NCBI RefSeq assembly: GCF_963924245.1
Contig: NC_086284.1
Coordinates: 2,604,001 to 2,668,000 of the forward strand
Direction of reading: 5' to 3'
Source of the DNA: Chroicocephalus ridibundus
Lineage: Eukaryota; Chordata; Aves; Charadriiformes; Laridae
DNA length: 64,000 nt
Made by a program: the position numbers and the translations under genes. Below, piece after piece: positions 49,552 through 63,500 of the stretch. Each line of letters begins with the position of its first letter. Position 1 is the first letter of the stretch. The notes below the pieces were generated by a model, which was not told the DNA's origin, ran no database searches, and saw nothing but the letters and a program-made list of their open reading frames with translations.

Positions 49552-52500
49552 CTGTATGACCAAGGAAGAATAAAGAAAAGCATTGGTTAAAGAAATGCAA
49601 GTTGCTCTTATTGTCTCTAGCAGTATAGCTAACGCCAAAAGAGAAATAACTATCAGGCTGTTTTACACGTGTCTAAAGCATTTTGACTTCAGTGATGCTC
49701 ATCTCCTCAAAAAAGGGCTCAACCCTACAATCTCTCGTGTTTAAAATCAGGTTTCATTCCTCACTAAGAGCAGATAGTGAAAAGAATAACTGCCCTTTTT
49801 CTGTCTCATTCTTTTAAAATAAATGTACATGTACACACAGTTCAGTGACTTAAAATAACTCAGTTGCTAATTGTTTTGCTAAATATACTAACCATAAAAC
49901 AGAAAGTTAATTTCAGAGCAGAAGGTAAAACAGTAAATGATGATGTTATCAACCTAATTCTCAGTGTTTTTCAGGCAGAATGCTCAGGAGAACAGGACAT
50001 GCACTGCTTATAATTGCACCACAATGCAACTTCGAATTTTAAAAATTTCAACCAACATTCAGTATTTCTATCAGATTTTAAGTAGCTCAAGTTTTTTCCA
50101 CATGAAATTACATCAATCTAAGACACAACTTTTACTAAAAACCAAGATATGTTCTAAGCAAAACACAGACTCTGTGAAAGAGAAATCTTTCCGATTGAAA
50201 ATCCTGAGGTCTAATGGTTTCTCTCCTATGTGTTGTCATGGTTGAGGAACCTAGTTACCATATTACATAAACCAAATAAATTACACAGTATAAATTAACT
50301 TCAATATTGTACTATTGTATAATAGTATGGTACCATTACTATTCACGTAAATATAAATGGATAACAACACAGCATCGGTCAAAGGCAGTTCTGTGATAAC
50401 AAAATGCATTCCTTAACCAAGAAAATGTGTTTAAAAAATAAAAATGACAAGTAGAAGCATCTGCACATATCTTCTGATTAGTTTAAATGTCTACATCACA
50501 TAGTGAGGCCCAGTATTAATAATGGAAAGTATAGATTAAAAATAAATCTTTAAGTCAGTATTATATCATTGATTCTACCAACTGCAGATTTTGTCTTGCT
50601 TTCAAGCTTTGTATACGACTCGAGCCATTTGTTCAGAAGAAGCGCACTTTATTTCCATTAAAGGCTGAGACATTCAACATTAGTCAGCTACGCATCTGTT
50701 TTACCTGCATTTTATCCTGTAGCAGAGCCAATACTGTCTGCCTGACAGCAGAGAGATGATGTTTCTGTGTAACTTGTAGAGTTGAGACGCACGATACAAT
50801 GCCACAGGACAAAGAAAGACCTGCTACCTGGTATTCCCTGTTGTGACCATTGTGCTCTGTGTAAACTGCCGTAACTCATCCGTGTTCAGAAAGTTTGTGG
50901 GGAGGTATATACACATCAGAAAATCAGATGTGTGACGTCTCAGCAGAAGGGCAAGGTACCCAGAACTCACTAATCACTGTCCTTGAGAATTTGTGCTGTG
51001 CCACCTCATCTGCTTAGGAGCTATCCTCACACAGCATTGTTACGGCTGGGGCAAGAAGCAGCAAATCAACCAAAGGATTATCCAGACACATTGGCAAAAG
51101 AAGAATATTCAGAGGGAGGAGCAGATTCTCGGGAAAACAAAATGCATTTCAATGATGGAGTGAAAAAAAAAATACTAGGATGGCAACATATTTTCTATTA
51201 TATCAGATGTTCTATTAAGTAATGTAATCCCATAACAAGTATGAATCAAAGCAAATCAATTCAGTATTCTCCTGAAATTATGAAACCATTCAAGCGCTAG
51301 ATGTCACCAGTATCCCTCACTGGAATGACTACCTTATCATGCAAATCTGTGCAAAGAACCTGATACCTCACTCCTTCCAAGCAAGGGGCTCAGCTATTGG
51401 CAATGTGCCACCCATTAGAAACCCTTTTCCAATCTTAGGCATCTGTGAAAGAGTTCAAATGAGTCCTTGGCTTTTTTCATGAAAATAATTTGTAACTGGT
51501 GATATGAAAAGTCATTTTTTGTACATAATTATAAAAATCAAGTTTGATGCTCAATAGAAGCTTATGCCTTCTAACGTATCGTCATGAATACAATGACACC
51601 TAAAAATCAAACACAGAGTTTAATCACTGCTTGACACAAGTGCCTATCCAGTTGGAGACAGAAACAGCGCTCTGGTATCATTCCTGACTGACTAATTTAA
51701 AAGATAAAGCTCCCAGTGGCTTCTGTCAAAGTGGCAGAACCAGCAGAAAGAAGCCATTTCCACCACATGCTTAATAAACTCGTGTCTGTGTCATGTCCTT
51801 TGTAGCACAAAAGAAAATAAAAATTCTGAGTTACTGCCACCAACATTTTCTGTGATGAATGCCTGAACATCGACACTTACATCCCTGTTGAGATATGTAG
51901 GTAAGTAGCATATTCTTACACTCACAGATCTAAGTATTCAAAGTTCGACATTTAGCCTCATGAAAATGCTACCCTTTCTCTGAAATGATACAGAATGAAC
52001 ATCGTAATAGTTTTAATAATATAAAGTAATAATATTTCAATATACTACTCAGTACTACAGCCACATGAGATGGATTTTCTCTGAAGAAATGATTCTCACA
52101 TCCTGTAAAATACCCATTTTAACTTAATTCCATTTAATTTTATTTCATTGAGACAATGGGAATATACTGTAAGACAATTTATATGAGTGAAGGAACAAAG
52201 AATGAGATTATAAATGAATAATAAAGGGGCAAAACAGGAAGCCAAGAATCCAACCTCTCTTTTTTAATGGATTTAAGTTGTTTTTTTTTTGTTTTAAATC
52301 TACTTCTTAGTCAAGGCCTGCCATTTCGTGACCTTGTTAAATACTAAAAATAGAGCAGCCTGGTGTCAACATATTTTTTGAAATGTATATTATGAAAATA
52401 ATCATATCAGTAAGTATTATAGTAACAAGAAGGCGCGTAGCCAGACTCCTTATTTTTAACTCTGTTCTAGCCCAAAGGTGGTGGCACTTCTGCTGTGTGG

Positions 52501-54074
52501 GTGATGCTGAAACTGGAGGTGGCATCGTAAACCCTTTCCCTGTAGGGACAACATGAACCACCGCCTTCCCTTCGCAAATGACACTTTCACCAGCACACAA
52601 TATCCCAGTGAAACCCCTGCCTGGGATGAAGCAGTCACATTAGGGAAATATTTGTTGTGTTTAAAACTTCTATAATGCAATCTGTCAACCAAAAATAAGG
52701 GCAAACCACCATTAAGGGATCAGACTGCATGAGACACAAATCAGAATTCATCCCAAAGCCTGCCTATTGCATTGAGGGTGGAAGAAAGAAGGTTGTTACA
52801 AGCTACAATTTTTCCTGGCCTCTTTTGCTCGTATAAAAACAATACACATTGTCTTTACAGACAGAGTGCTAGAAAAGTCATCAGCTTTCCTCCCTGAACC
52901 CATCTCTTATCAACAAAGAACAGTTGTCCTCTATTTGCTTCAGCACAGATTTAGGAATCCTTTTGTTTTCATACGTCTTTGCTGTGAAAAGTCAAAACTG
53001 ACACACACAAAAGTCATTATTTGCTTCCTAAATCAATTGATCTGCACCTCCTCATAAAGAAGCAGTAATGCAGCCGGTGGCACAGGCTGGGTAGAGACCT
53101 CCCCTGAACACTGGCTTTGGAGCAGCATTCTTGAGGTGCCAATTCTGAAACTGCCACACAGAAGAAAAGTACACAAAAGTTTGTCTATCAATACGATCGG
53201 TGCAGAAACAAACAAGCAACACCCCCAAAAACAGAGCTCCGATTTATTATTTGTTATTCACAATACCAAAAGAAAAAAAAAAAAAAGGTAAATACAGTAT
53301 TGAAAAAGTTCCACTGGAGAACAGTGAAGGGAACCCTAAGACTTTTTGGGTTTATGATGTATTCTCAGCATGTTGTTTCTTATGTCAAGGATTGAAGGTT
53401 GCAGAGCAGTTGTTTATAAAGCTTTTAAGCCTTTGCTTTGATGGATGTAAGAGTCTAAGAAAGCAACGTGCTTTAATTCCATTAATGTGGAGTTTTAATT
53501 CAGCTCAGTGAAGTGAAACCAGCTCTTCCTGATGCTGCCGACAGCTAAACTTCTAACTTAAATGAGTTTTTGCTCTCCTGTGGGATTAATTAGAAAACCA
53601 GAGAGTGCTTTTTTGGCATTAATTTTATCTCAGCTACAAACAGCTTGATAATATCCAGTACCGACAGCTACTGACCCATATTAGAAGTGTCAAACAAACC
53701 AGACAGTCTCCCACCAGAGGTAAATGGGAAACTTCAGAGAACAGGACATTCAACCCTGCCACTTTCAGATCACCCTTAGGCAACAAAGCCAAACATGAGA
53801 TGTAACACTGTTTTCATGCACAGGCACATGCAGCGACAACTTCTGGAGTGACTTAGCAACCATAACATATTTTTTAAAATGGCATCCATACATATATTCT
53901 ACAAATGGTATTGCTGGGCCACATAGCTACCCAGCAGAAAAGAGAAAAGAAACGAAATGAAGGATTAGGCTGTCACTTGGCCTACAGATATGTAGAATAA
54001 GGACCACACAACATCTCTGTTCAGGTTCTCTGGAGTAATTTCACTTGCACAAGTAAAGCCAACAAGGTTGCTGA

Positions 54075-54592
54075 CCTCTCCCTCCCTCCCTCCCTCCCTC
54101 CCTTCCAGCCTGCCTGCCTTCCTGCCTTCCTTCCTTCCTTCCTTCCTTCCTTCCTTCCTTCCTTCCTTCCTTCCTTCCTTCCTTCCTTCCTTCCTTCCTT
54201 CCTTCCTTCCTTCCTTCCTTCCTTCCTCCCTCCCTCCCTCCCTCCCTCCCTCCCTCCCTCCCTTCCTTCCTTCCTCCCTCCCTCCCTCCCTCCCTCCCTT
54301 CCTTCCTTCCTTCCTTCCTTCCTTCCTTCCTTCCTTCCTTCCTTCCTTCCTTCCTCCCTTCCTCCCTTCCTCCCTTCCTTCCTTCCTCCTTTCCTCCCTT
54401 CCTTCCTCCCTCCCTCCCTCCCTTCCTCCCTCCCTCCCTCCCTCCCTTCCTTCCTTCCTTCCTTCCTTCCTTCCTTCCTTCCTTCCTTCCTTCCTTCCTT
54501 CCTTCCTTCCTTCCTTCCTTCCTTCCTTCCTTCCTTCCTTCCTTCCTTCCTTCCTCCCTCCCTCCCTCCCTCCCTCCCTCCCTCCCTTCCCC
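54075..54592. repeat. Large CCTT/CCCT polypyrimidine microsatellite
   Basis: On the plus strand this is almost only C and T. From 54125 to 54592 there is no purine at all (468 bases). A short interruption with G and A lies at 54107-54124. Blocks of (CCTT)n alternate with blocks of (CCCT)n. Because DLG2 is read from the minus strand, the pre-mRNA carries the purine version (GGAA/GGGA). Such tracts are known to be able to form triplex (H-DNA) structures and to be length-unstable; whether this one does is inference. The copy number in an assembly of this tract may be unreliable. Confidence 0.97.
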
Positions 54593-55489
54593 AGTCAGCA
54601 CCCACAAAGAAGTGGTTAGCCACTTTCAGCAACTTAAAATATCGGAGTTATTGCAGCCCTAAATTAGCATCATACAGCAGTAAGGAAGAATGCAAGGTGA
54701 AACTGTGACTCAGAGGAATGCTTCAGCTCCTGGAATAAAGCTAATTATCCCCCTTTGTCAGCAGTGTGCCTAAGTCAGCACCTATCTTCAAAGTGGTGAA
54801 ACATCCACTGACTTCAAATCTGCTTCCTTACGGCTGAGGTAATTGCAGGAGATAATGATGAGCTTTAAAATACAAAAAGTATACTTATCTGAGAAGGAAT
54901 TGTTATTTTAGTTTGGAATATAATATTTCAAACAGCTGAAGAAGTTTGGAATGATGTGGCAGGAACTGAAAATAATTAGGAATGCTGTTTAAATTAATAG
55001 AGTGGAGAGATCTCCAGTTGATGAAGTTTCACTTGTAGTCAAGCGTTCCCATGCAGGGTAAACACAGACTTACACAGTACTGTGAAGAACACAGCATTGG
55101 GCAAACTAGGCATACGGAGTGAAAACCGTAAGAAAAAAATACTGTGACAAATCAATACAAAATTAAATGGAACAAATTTTAGGAAACATGAGATCTGTTT
55201 TAATGACTCGAACATGGTACCTTGCTATTTTGGGAGGTTTTTCTGTTGTAGATGTCAATCTTAAGTACTGATTTCAGTTCTAACATCCGTTTTTTTATTT
55301 TGCTTAAATTCCTCCCTTTCATCCCATCCTTCTTCTAATGCATTATGTTCCCGGTTCACACCTTCTCCTCATACTTTGGACAGATTTGGCTTGTTAGAAG
55401 TGGAACACCTAAATCTCCACGGCATTCCAGGACATTCTGTTACTGTTAAAAAAATAAATTTCAAGACTTCCTACTAGCTTCTCAGTTTT

Positions 55490-55528
55490 ATCATCATCAT
55501 CATTATTATTATTATTATTGTTATTATT
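55490..55528. repeat. TCA then TTA trinucleotide microsatellite
   Basis: Four to five TCA units pass into seven or so ATT units with one TTG interruption. Confidence 0.92.
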
Positions 55529-56396
55529 CCTGTCATGACTATGAGGAATGATAAAGCTCCACCTGGGAGCTGAAATACTCCCCGATAAAGTTAGTTTGAC
55601 AATTATACGAGCTGAGGATTGAAGTTTACATGTCAAAATATTAGCGACAAGTGAAAAACCTATGGTTTGTAGGTATGTAGAAAAAAAAGGGGGAATGGAA
55701 AGAAAATCTCACTTTCTCAGTTGCAATATCAGATGGAAACGGTCCGTGAACACAGCAACTGAGTTTGTCTCCAATTACAGTTGTGGAAGAAGACGCAGTG
55801 CAACTGTCATGAATTTAAATAGGGAGCGTTTGTTTAGGAATGACACAAAACTTTCTGATGCACTCTGTGTGGCCTCCCAATTACCCGCATCTCCTGGCAC
55901 GCTGGTACCAGCGCCTAACACAACGCTGAGTTTTCAGTTCCTCGTGGAGAAAGCGGCTGTCACCCTCCTCCCTGCTCTTTGACATGATGCTGTTGTAACT
56001 CAGCATCACCGTTTTTTTGTATGCTGCTACTCGAATGCCATGCCTCATTTACTGTTTGCTATCACTCCTAATTCTCTTCCGGCATTAGTGCTTTCCAAGC
56101 ATTACCATTCCAATGAATCGCACAGGCTGTAAGAGAATCAGAGACGGTTTGAATTCTATGTGACAGAACAACAAGCGTTCGTGCTGGGTAAAAAGAAATC
56201 AGCTTCACCAAAGGAAAACACGTGCTATAGTACAGAAAAATGTCTCAATCAGTCAGTTCTTCTATAATGTAATAGACAGAAGGATGTACTTCAGAAAAAC
56301 AACTTCTATTAAGGGTGTCTGGAGACACTAAATAATCAGAAGATGCTGAAAGAATTCAAAGGCAGAGTACCAAAGCTTGCTCACTCATTTAATGTG

Positions 56397-57515
56397 TATG
56401 CATTGGGTTTGCATGGAGAGCTTTTGGTAGCAGGGGGGATAATGTGAGAAGCTGCTAGAATCTTCCCCCATGTCCGATAAAGCCAATGCCAGCTGGCTCC
56501 AAGACGGACCCACCGCTGGCCAAGGCCGAGCTTATCAGCAACGGTGGTAGCGCATCTGGGATAACATAGTTCAGAAGGGTGAAAAAACTGCAACAGAAAA
56601 CTGTGGCTGAAGAGAGGAGTGAGAATACGTGAGAGCAACAACTCTGCAGACCCCAAGGCCCAAGAAGACGGAGGGGAGGAGGTGCTCCAGGCACCAGAGC
56701 AGGGATTCCCCTGCAGCCCATGATGAAGCCCATGGTGAGGCAGGCTGTCCCCCTGCAGCCTACAGAGGTCCACGGTGGAGCAGAGATCCACCTGCAGCCA
56801 CTGTAGGACCCCACGCTGGAGCAGGTGGATGCCCGAAGGAGGCTGCGACCCCATGGAGAGCCCACGCTGGAGCAGGCTCCCGGCAGGACCTGTGGCCCCG
56901 TGGGGAGAGGAGCCCACGCTGGAGCAGGTTTGCTGGCAGGACTTGGGACCCCGTGGGGGACCCACGCTGGAGCAGTCTGTTCCTGAAGGACTGCACCCCG
57001 TGGAAGGGACCCACACTGGAGAAGTTCATGAAGGACTGCATACCATGGGAAGGACCCATGTTGGAGAAGTTCATGGAGACGTGTCTCCCGTGGGAGGGAG
57101 CCCAGGCTGGAGCAGGGGCAGAGTGTGAGGAGTCCTCCCCCTGAGGAGGAAGGAGCGTCAGAGACAGCGTGTGATGAACTGACCACAAGCCCCATTCCCC
57201 GTCCCCCTGCGCCACCTGGGGGGAGGAGATGGAGAAATGGGGAGTGAAGTTGAGGTGGGGAAGAAGAGGGGGGAGGAGGTGTTTTAAGATTTGTTTTTAT
57301 TTCTTATTATTCTACTCTGATTTAATTGGCAATAAATTAAATTAATTTCCCCAAGTCAAGTCTGTTTTGCCCGTGATGGTAATCGCTGAGTGATCTCCTT
57401 GTCCTTATCTTGACCCATGACCCTTTCCTTATATTTTCTCTCTCCCGTCCAGCTGAGGAGGGGAGTGATAGAGCGGCTTTGGTGGGAACCTGGTGTCCAG
57501 CCAGGGTCAGCCCAC
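56397..57515 (+). mobile_element. LTR-type retroviral repeat (probable solo LTR) with internal tandem array
   Basis: A GC-rich block of about 1.1 kb interrupts AT-rich intron. It opens near TGCATTGGGTTTGCATGG and closes near GTGTCCAGCCAGGGTCAGCC. This wording belongs to a family I have met repeatedly in bird genomes and take to be an endogenous-retrovirus LTR; the exact family name is not certain. Inside are the 48-base tandem array (56770-57115), a polypurine-rich stretch, a polyadenylation signal AATAAA at 57331-57336 and a downstream segment, which together suit a plus-orientation LTR (U3, R, U5). Long frames are open on both strands through the array, but they lack any retroviral protein motif. 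No gag, pol or env is present alongside. I could not see a clear target-site duplication. It is antisense to DLG2. Confidence 0.7.
56770..57115 (+). repeat. Tandem array, eight units of about 42-52 bases, inside the LTR-type repeat
   Basis: The core CCACGCTGGAGCAG recurs, with variation, at about 56770, 56812, 56863, 56915, 56963, 57012, 57057 and 57103. The spacings are 42, 51, 52, 48, 49, 45 and 46 bases. The stretches between share GACCCCGTGGG-like and GAAGGACTG-like words. The units are imperfect, so the array is old or was already present in the ancestral element. Confidence 0.85.
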
Positions 57516-60500
57516 TGCAGTCCTTATTTGCCATCCTTGATTTCAAATCAGACGTATCAGACGTCAGTATTTTTCCTGTTAAACATGGAAAACAATAATC
57601 AGAGTATCCATATAGGTATGGTCTTTCTTTGGGTGTTGATGCAAGCGATAAGAGTAGGAAACATAAATTTTCAAGTAGAAACTTAGGTGCCCTGATTTTC
57701 ATCCATGCCTCTGGCACACCCTCCTTCCCAATGCACACAGCCGGTGTAACTGCGTTTACCCCCAGCACCAAGAGATGGTGGCCTGGGGCCACCACAGCTG
57801 TGCTTCTGCTGTAGGGCACTTGTTGAGTTGGGTGCGCAGGGAACAGGTAGCACAATTTCCATCAGTAACTGCTCTGGAACTGCAACACACAGCACTCACC
57901 ACTGTCCCCTAACACCACTTCTGATGTATTTCTAGAGCTGTTCACTGTTTCGGTAATGAAACCTATTTATTGAACACAAAGCTTATTAGATTTCTGTGCA
58001 AGTAACAACCAAGTATCTGCACCAAAATCCCTTTCCAGTTTAAGCAAATGTCAAAAGACATTAGCAAGGACTTGAAAAATGGTCATTCACTTTTAAGAAA
58101 CTTTGAATGGCAAAGCTCAGATAAAAATCAAGGAATATCTCAGAAGTTTTAGGAAAACTCATATAGGCACAATGGGAAGAATCATATAAGATTTGCAGTC
58201 CAAAAATAGCAAATTGCACATCATACATGTATTTACCAGTCACATTGGTGGGGAAAACAACCAAAAAAAAGAAATAAATAGGCAAGTTTTCTAGTAAGAA
58301 AATCACTCCTATTGTCTAAAGAAAAAGGTCCTCTAATTTATAGTCTGAATGCAGCATCAATTCTGAAGTACTGTAAACTAGTAAATTGTTCATAACCTTG
58401 CTAGCAGCCATTAAGACCTTGAATTTCAAAAAGTGTTAAGACCAGAATTTTTAATTGAACTTGTTTATTATTGTCAATAGAGCTGGATGAACTAGATTAT
58501 TTTTGTCAAAATTCAATTTCCTAGGACATATGTACTCAATAGGAGGATAAGAAAACAAATGGTAAAGCAGACACTAGAAAAATCTGGAAAGACCTCACAT
58601 TTTCATGTACTTTTCCACCATGTTCCATAGAAGTTAATTTAAAGTTATGAATACCACTTCTAAGACTGTTGAGAGTTCCCTTAATGAATCAGAGACCTAA
58701 TTTGAATTCAGGATCCAAAAAAAGGAAATATAGCATGATTTTAGACAGAACTCTGACACAGCAATCTTGTCATTAACAAAGTGGACAGAGATTAGGTCTT
58801 AATGGTTACACTAATCTTGCAATACTGCGTTTAGTGCCTAGAACAGCTTAGTTTGCTTTCTCTTCTCAAAGGAGGGTTGACTTTCTTTGCACCGAAGATG
58901 GCACTTCAAAAATAATTCATAGAACTTTTATACTGCATCTACTTCTTTTTTAAAGAGTAGGGAAATCATAGACCTCAAATAACTGCAACCCATTAAACTA
59001 ATTTGCAAAGTTTCTATCCACCTCAATCCGAAGAAAAACAAGCTCATTAAGGTCTTTTCATGGCAGAGTCATTGCACAGAATTTTACTCATTCAAGAGAA
59101 AGCATATGGCTAATAACAATTAATTCAAGTGATCTAAAACAGCAATGAAAAACTGTCTGATGCCAAGCCACGCCACGCCATTAACAAACATTTCTATATC
59201 CCATGAGATTCCATATCATTGTATTTGCACAATAAAAACATTCCCACAGAAATTTAAGTTTTAATATTGTTTCTGCATAAGACCAAGTTCATTTGTTTGT
59301 ATTTATTAACTCTTATGTGACCACTGCAATGAATTACACTAACTGTCAAGGTGAACGAGTCAGAAAAGGAGCGTATTCAGCTTCCATAGAAGTGGTTCAT
59401 TAAAACAAAGGGGATGATCACAACAGAAAGAACACGGGATTATGATCCCAAATCTATCAGAACAGCACACTTTATATTGCGTTACTCCTGATACAATGTT
59501 TACTGCACCTGTGTGATACCTTCTGATAATGTTATCCCTCCTATTTGGATATACATTATCTCTGTGCAAGCTAGGCATATGGGTTGAGTATCTGCCATCG
59601 TTAACAGCCCAGAGGTGAGAATGCAATCCTACGTAAGCTGCTTATTAGTCTCGCTTTCTCTGTCGTTCAAATCAGCCCAGCATGCATGTGTGCATGTGCA
59701 GCTATACCAAACACAGAAACAAAAATCCTGGTGAAATACTCACAGAGAACAGCAAAAGTAGAAATAACGTAACGCACATAAATGAATGACATCCCAACAG
59801 AATACATACGAACAGCAGTGAATGGTCATTTGAAAATGCAGACATATAAAGAATGTATTGTCAAAAGGGAAGATGAATAGTGAAGAAATTCAACAGTTTA
59901 AGCTCTTCTGTTTCTAATATAATCTATACGACTCTGGATCCTTGTATCATTTGAATTTGATAGAAGTTGGAGTTACCCAGCTTTTCATGGGAAACATTCA
60001 GCGTTTTACACTATAAGGTCTAAGAATTAGGTATACCCTAGAACTAGATAAAAAAATAAAATATATCTATTATTTTTTCTCATTCTGGGATTACTCACAG
60101 TGGGAGTGTCAGACACAAGCCTCTGCCGTAGTAGATCACCGTAATACAATGTCCAAGCACATTAGTAATTAATTTTGCCTGTCTTTGATTATAGGTCATG
60201 GATTGGATTAGATGAATGATGGGGTAGATAAATTATTTATATGTTCCATTATGTCCTTCCTTATATCCCTAAATCAATATATAAAGCACCATTTATTTGA
60301 AGATGCTTGTTAAATTCGATCTTTGAAGAGAAATTTATCTATTTAGGAAAGAACTGTGAAAGGGATTTATGAAGAATTTTACTCTAAGCCTGTGATAGTC
60401 ATTAAGGTGAATTGTATAGTTACAAACTTAATAGATAAATCATTTGAGTAAAACATCGGAAACTGGTTTTAAAAGATTTGCAAAATTAGCAAGCACGCAT

Positions 60501-63500
60501 ACATGACTGAGCTGATAAACAGTCAATTTGTGATCCTTCTGGGAACTGATTTAATGTAATTAAGGTACTTAATAGTGTAAGTCCTGGACAACAGCCTGAG
60601 TTTCCTTCACTAAAGTTTTCAAATATTTCTTGCAGGTTAGGGATCATTTCTTATAATTACAATCTTCTCATCAGTCAGCCAGCAAACCCAAGGCTCTTGG
60701 CTTATTTCAAGGTTACTTTAGTCTGAAGGGTGAAGATCTCACGTTTCTTCTACTTTCATCTTTCATTTATTATCTAAAACTAATTCTCTCTTTGCTGCTT
60801 CCAACTTATCTTTTCTCTCTGCAAGTACCTTTGTACTTTGGTTCCCAAATGTTTTGGCCAGAACCAATTGCCCTGGGTACACTGAGAGAAAAGCCACTGC
60901 TGTTTAAGAGAAAACGTACGAATAACAGACAGACGGGGAAGGACAAGGAAGTGTGTATCAGGCAGTAAAGACGGTCACAGCTGGATTTATACCAGCAACT
61001 CATCCAACCTCAACTAGGACTAAAACCAGAATTCCATTCACATTTAGCACTGTAAAAAGAAATAGCCACACAAGGAAGCTATTTTTGGAGATGGGCATCT
61101 TGTCCCCATATTTCTCTTGTGCACGTGAACTGAGCCAGCATTGCAGCTTTTTGGCTTCAGTTCTCCATGTGTTATTTTTGAGGACAAAGCGGTTCTGCTG
61201 AAAACCTACGAATACCCTGCAATCAATGAAACACTTCACATATGAAATATGGATACAAAAGAAAAAAACTGATGGAGGATAAGCCCATGCATTGGATGGT
61301 CATCCACATTTTCAAATCTTGCATGTGCAAGATTGGCAGGAAATTCCATGGCAATAGGCTCTTGAGTTTAGAATTCCTTAGATATACTATTTTATTCCAA
61401 GTCATGCCTCTCTCCCAACTTAACAGGGATGTCTGCTATTATAGAAAATATCTATTTAAATTATCATATATTTAAGCAGTGGAATTCCCCAAATAGAGTT
61501 GGGTAAACATACATCAAGAAACCCAAAGACGGTTCTTTCACTCATCAGTTACTTCTGGATATAAAATGCTCATTTTTGTACTCCAGTGAGGTCAAGGAGT
61601 TTGATTGCTGTTTTTCCTCCTGGACCAAAGGTAGGCCTGGAGACATTCTACACCTTTGAGGCATCTAAATCCATTTAAATTTGCACCTTATGATTAAATC
61701 TATGATAGCTACTGTAGCTGCAGAATCCTTTCCTATACCAATCAGACATCGCTATACATCAGTCCCAAACTCTTCCCTTTCAATGCGAATGCAGAAATGT
61801 ATAAATTAGTGTTGGAAAAGATTAATGATTTCAATTTGTGTATTTCACAGATGGCATCCAGACCCATTAAATGTTCTTACAGTAAAAGTTACACCATGCA
61901 CACCTCTGATTGAGAACAGAGGGAAAACAGCCAGCATTTTATAGAACAAAATATAACATAATTTCTCCTCACATCACAGCTCATCTTGTTCTCTACTTAG
62001 AGACTGGTTTAAGCCTTGCGAGATGAAATGCTAATACCCTTTTAAAAACATTTATTACGACCTATTTTAATTCACTTTGCTTTTTCTTGTTAGAAATATA
62101 AAGTCCCTTTACAATACTATCAAATTCCTGCATATTGTTAATCAACCTGTGAATTAATGTTCCCAAATCAAATGGTGGCTTCCACTTTTCTCCAGCAATT
62201 TATTTTACAAGTCAATGGAAGCTATCTCAAATCTTCAACATCATAATTACACTGATTTAAATTCATATGTACGCTACTAAAATTTGAATTTGCACAATGT
62301 ATTCTTGATTTGTGTGTTCTGTTTGTTGGTCCTTTTGGCAAGTGACTGTGAAACTTCCCAGCCTCACTGTGGATTTCTTTTAGGACCTTACTAAAGCCTT
62401 TTACTCTCTCTGGTTGCCAGCTCCCTGTCTCTAAAAAACCAAAGATAAATAAGATGTCCAGGCTCTTACAGTGATGGGAGCGATATCAATACATTTAGGT
62501 AGACAAGACTAAAATTAATTTGTGCTATTCACCATTTCTGTGGGCAAGCTGAAGAAAACCTGTCATTTCCTAAGTTGCATCAACGTTTCATTTCTGTTAG
62601 TTGACACTAACTAAGCTGATTTTTTTTCATTGTAAAGTGGTAATGCGAGAATAGCAGAATTGGGAAATTTAAACATGAAAACAGGAATGGCTGCCATGGA
62701 CAAAATTATATAAATCTGATGGGAAAAAATACATCATATTCTATCCTACTGAAGAGCTAATTTACATTAAGTTTTATAATAAACCCTTCTCTCATCATAT
62801 TAGTGACTACCAAGACCTATAATTTTATACGGCAGCATTGTGTTTTAAGGTTTACTGCCCAGCAATGGTCCACGCTGCTTGATTTAAATCAACAGCAGAA
62901 GCAGACAGATTTACAATTACAATAATTTAAGAATTTATTTTCCATGTGATGCTATTCTTTATGAAGGATGCCCAGTAGTACCTTCAATTAGATTGTGGAT
63001 TTCTGAGAAACAATCTTTGAGATGCTACAAAGCACAATGTCACATGATTTGGAAGTCCATCTTGACATGAAAGTATGAACCCGCTTATAGTATTATGTTG
63101 CCATATTTATTCTTGGATTATCCAAGCTCCAACAAAGTCAATGCAATTCTCCTTCTGCCTTCACTGAGATATAGTTTCGTTTTGGTATTTTACTGATCTT
63201 CCTTTGAGGACAACTGCTGCCTAATCCCACTTATGTCAAAAAAGAAAACTCTACCCTTCTTGTCATTAATTCAAAGCACTATGGTATTGTACAAGATTGT
63301 GTTAGAAAAAAATAGGAAAACCAAGGAAAAGAAATAAGCTGAACACGATTCCAGTGTTCTGATAATTGCCAGTATGGTTTGGATCTTGAATTTTTGGTGC
63401 CAAAGTGCAACCTTCCAGTACCCTAGCTGAAAGACCCAGTTCTGTAATCCATGGCATACCAACACAAATGCTAATTGTTGAGTGACAACTACAAGTGGTA

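Noticed and set aside
54021..54632. Open frames of about 180-200 codons reading as repeated GRKE or LPSF units
   Set aside because: They are direct translations of the CCTT/CCCT microsatellite, are open on both strands and carry no other sequence.
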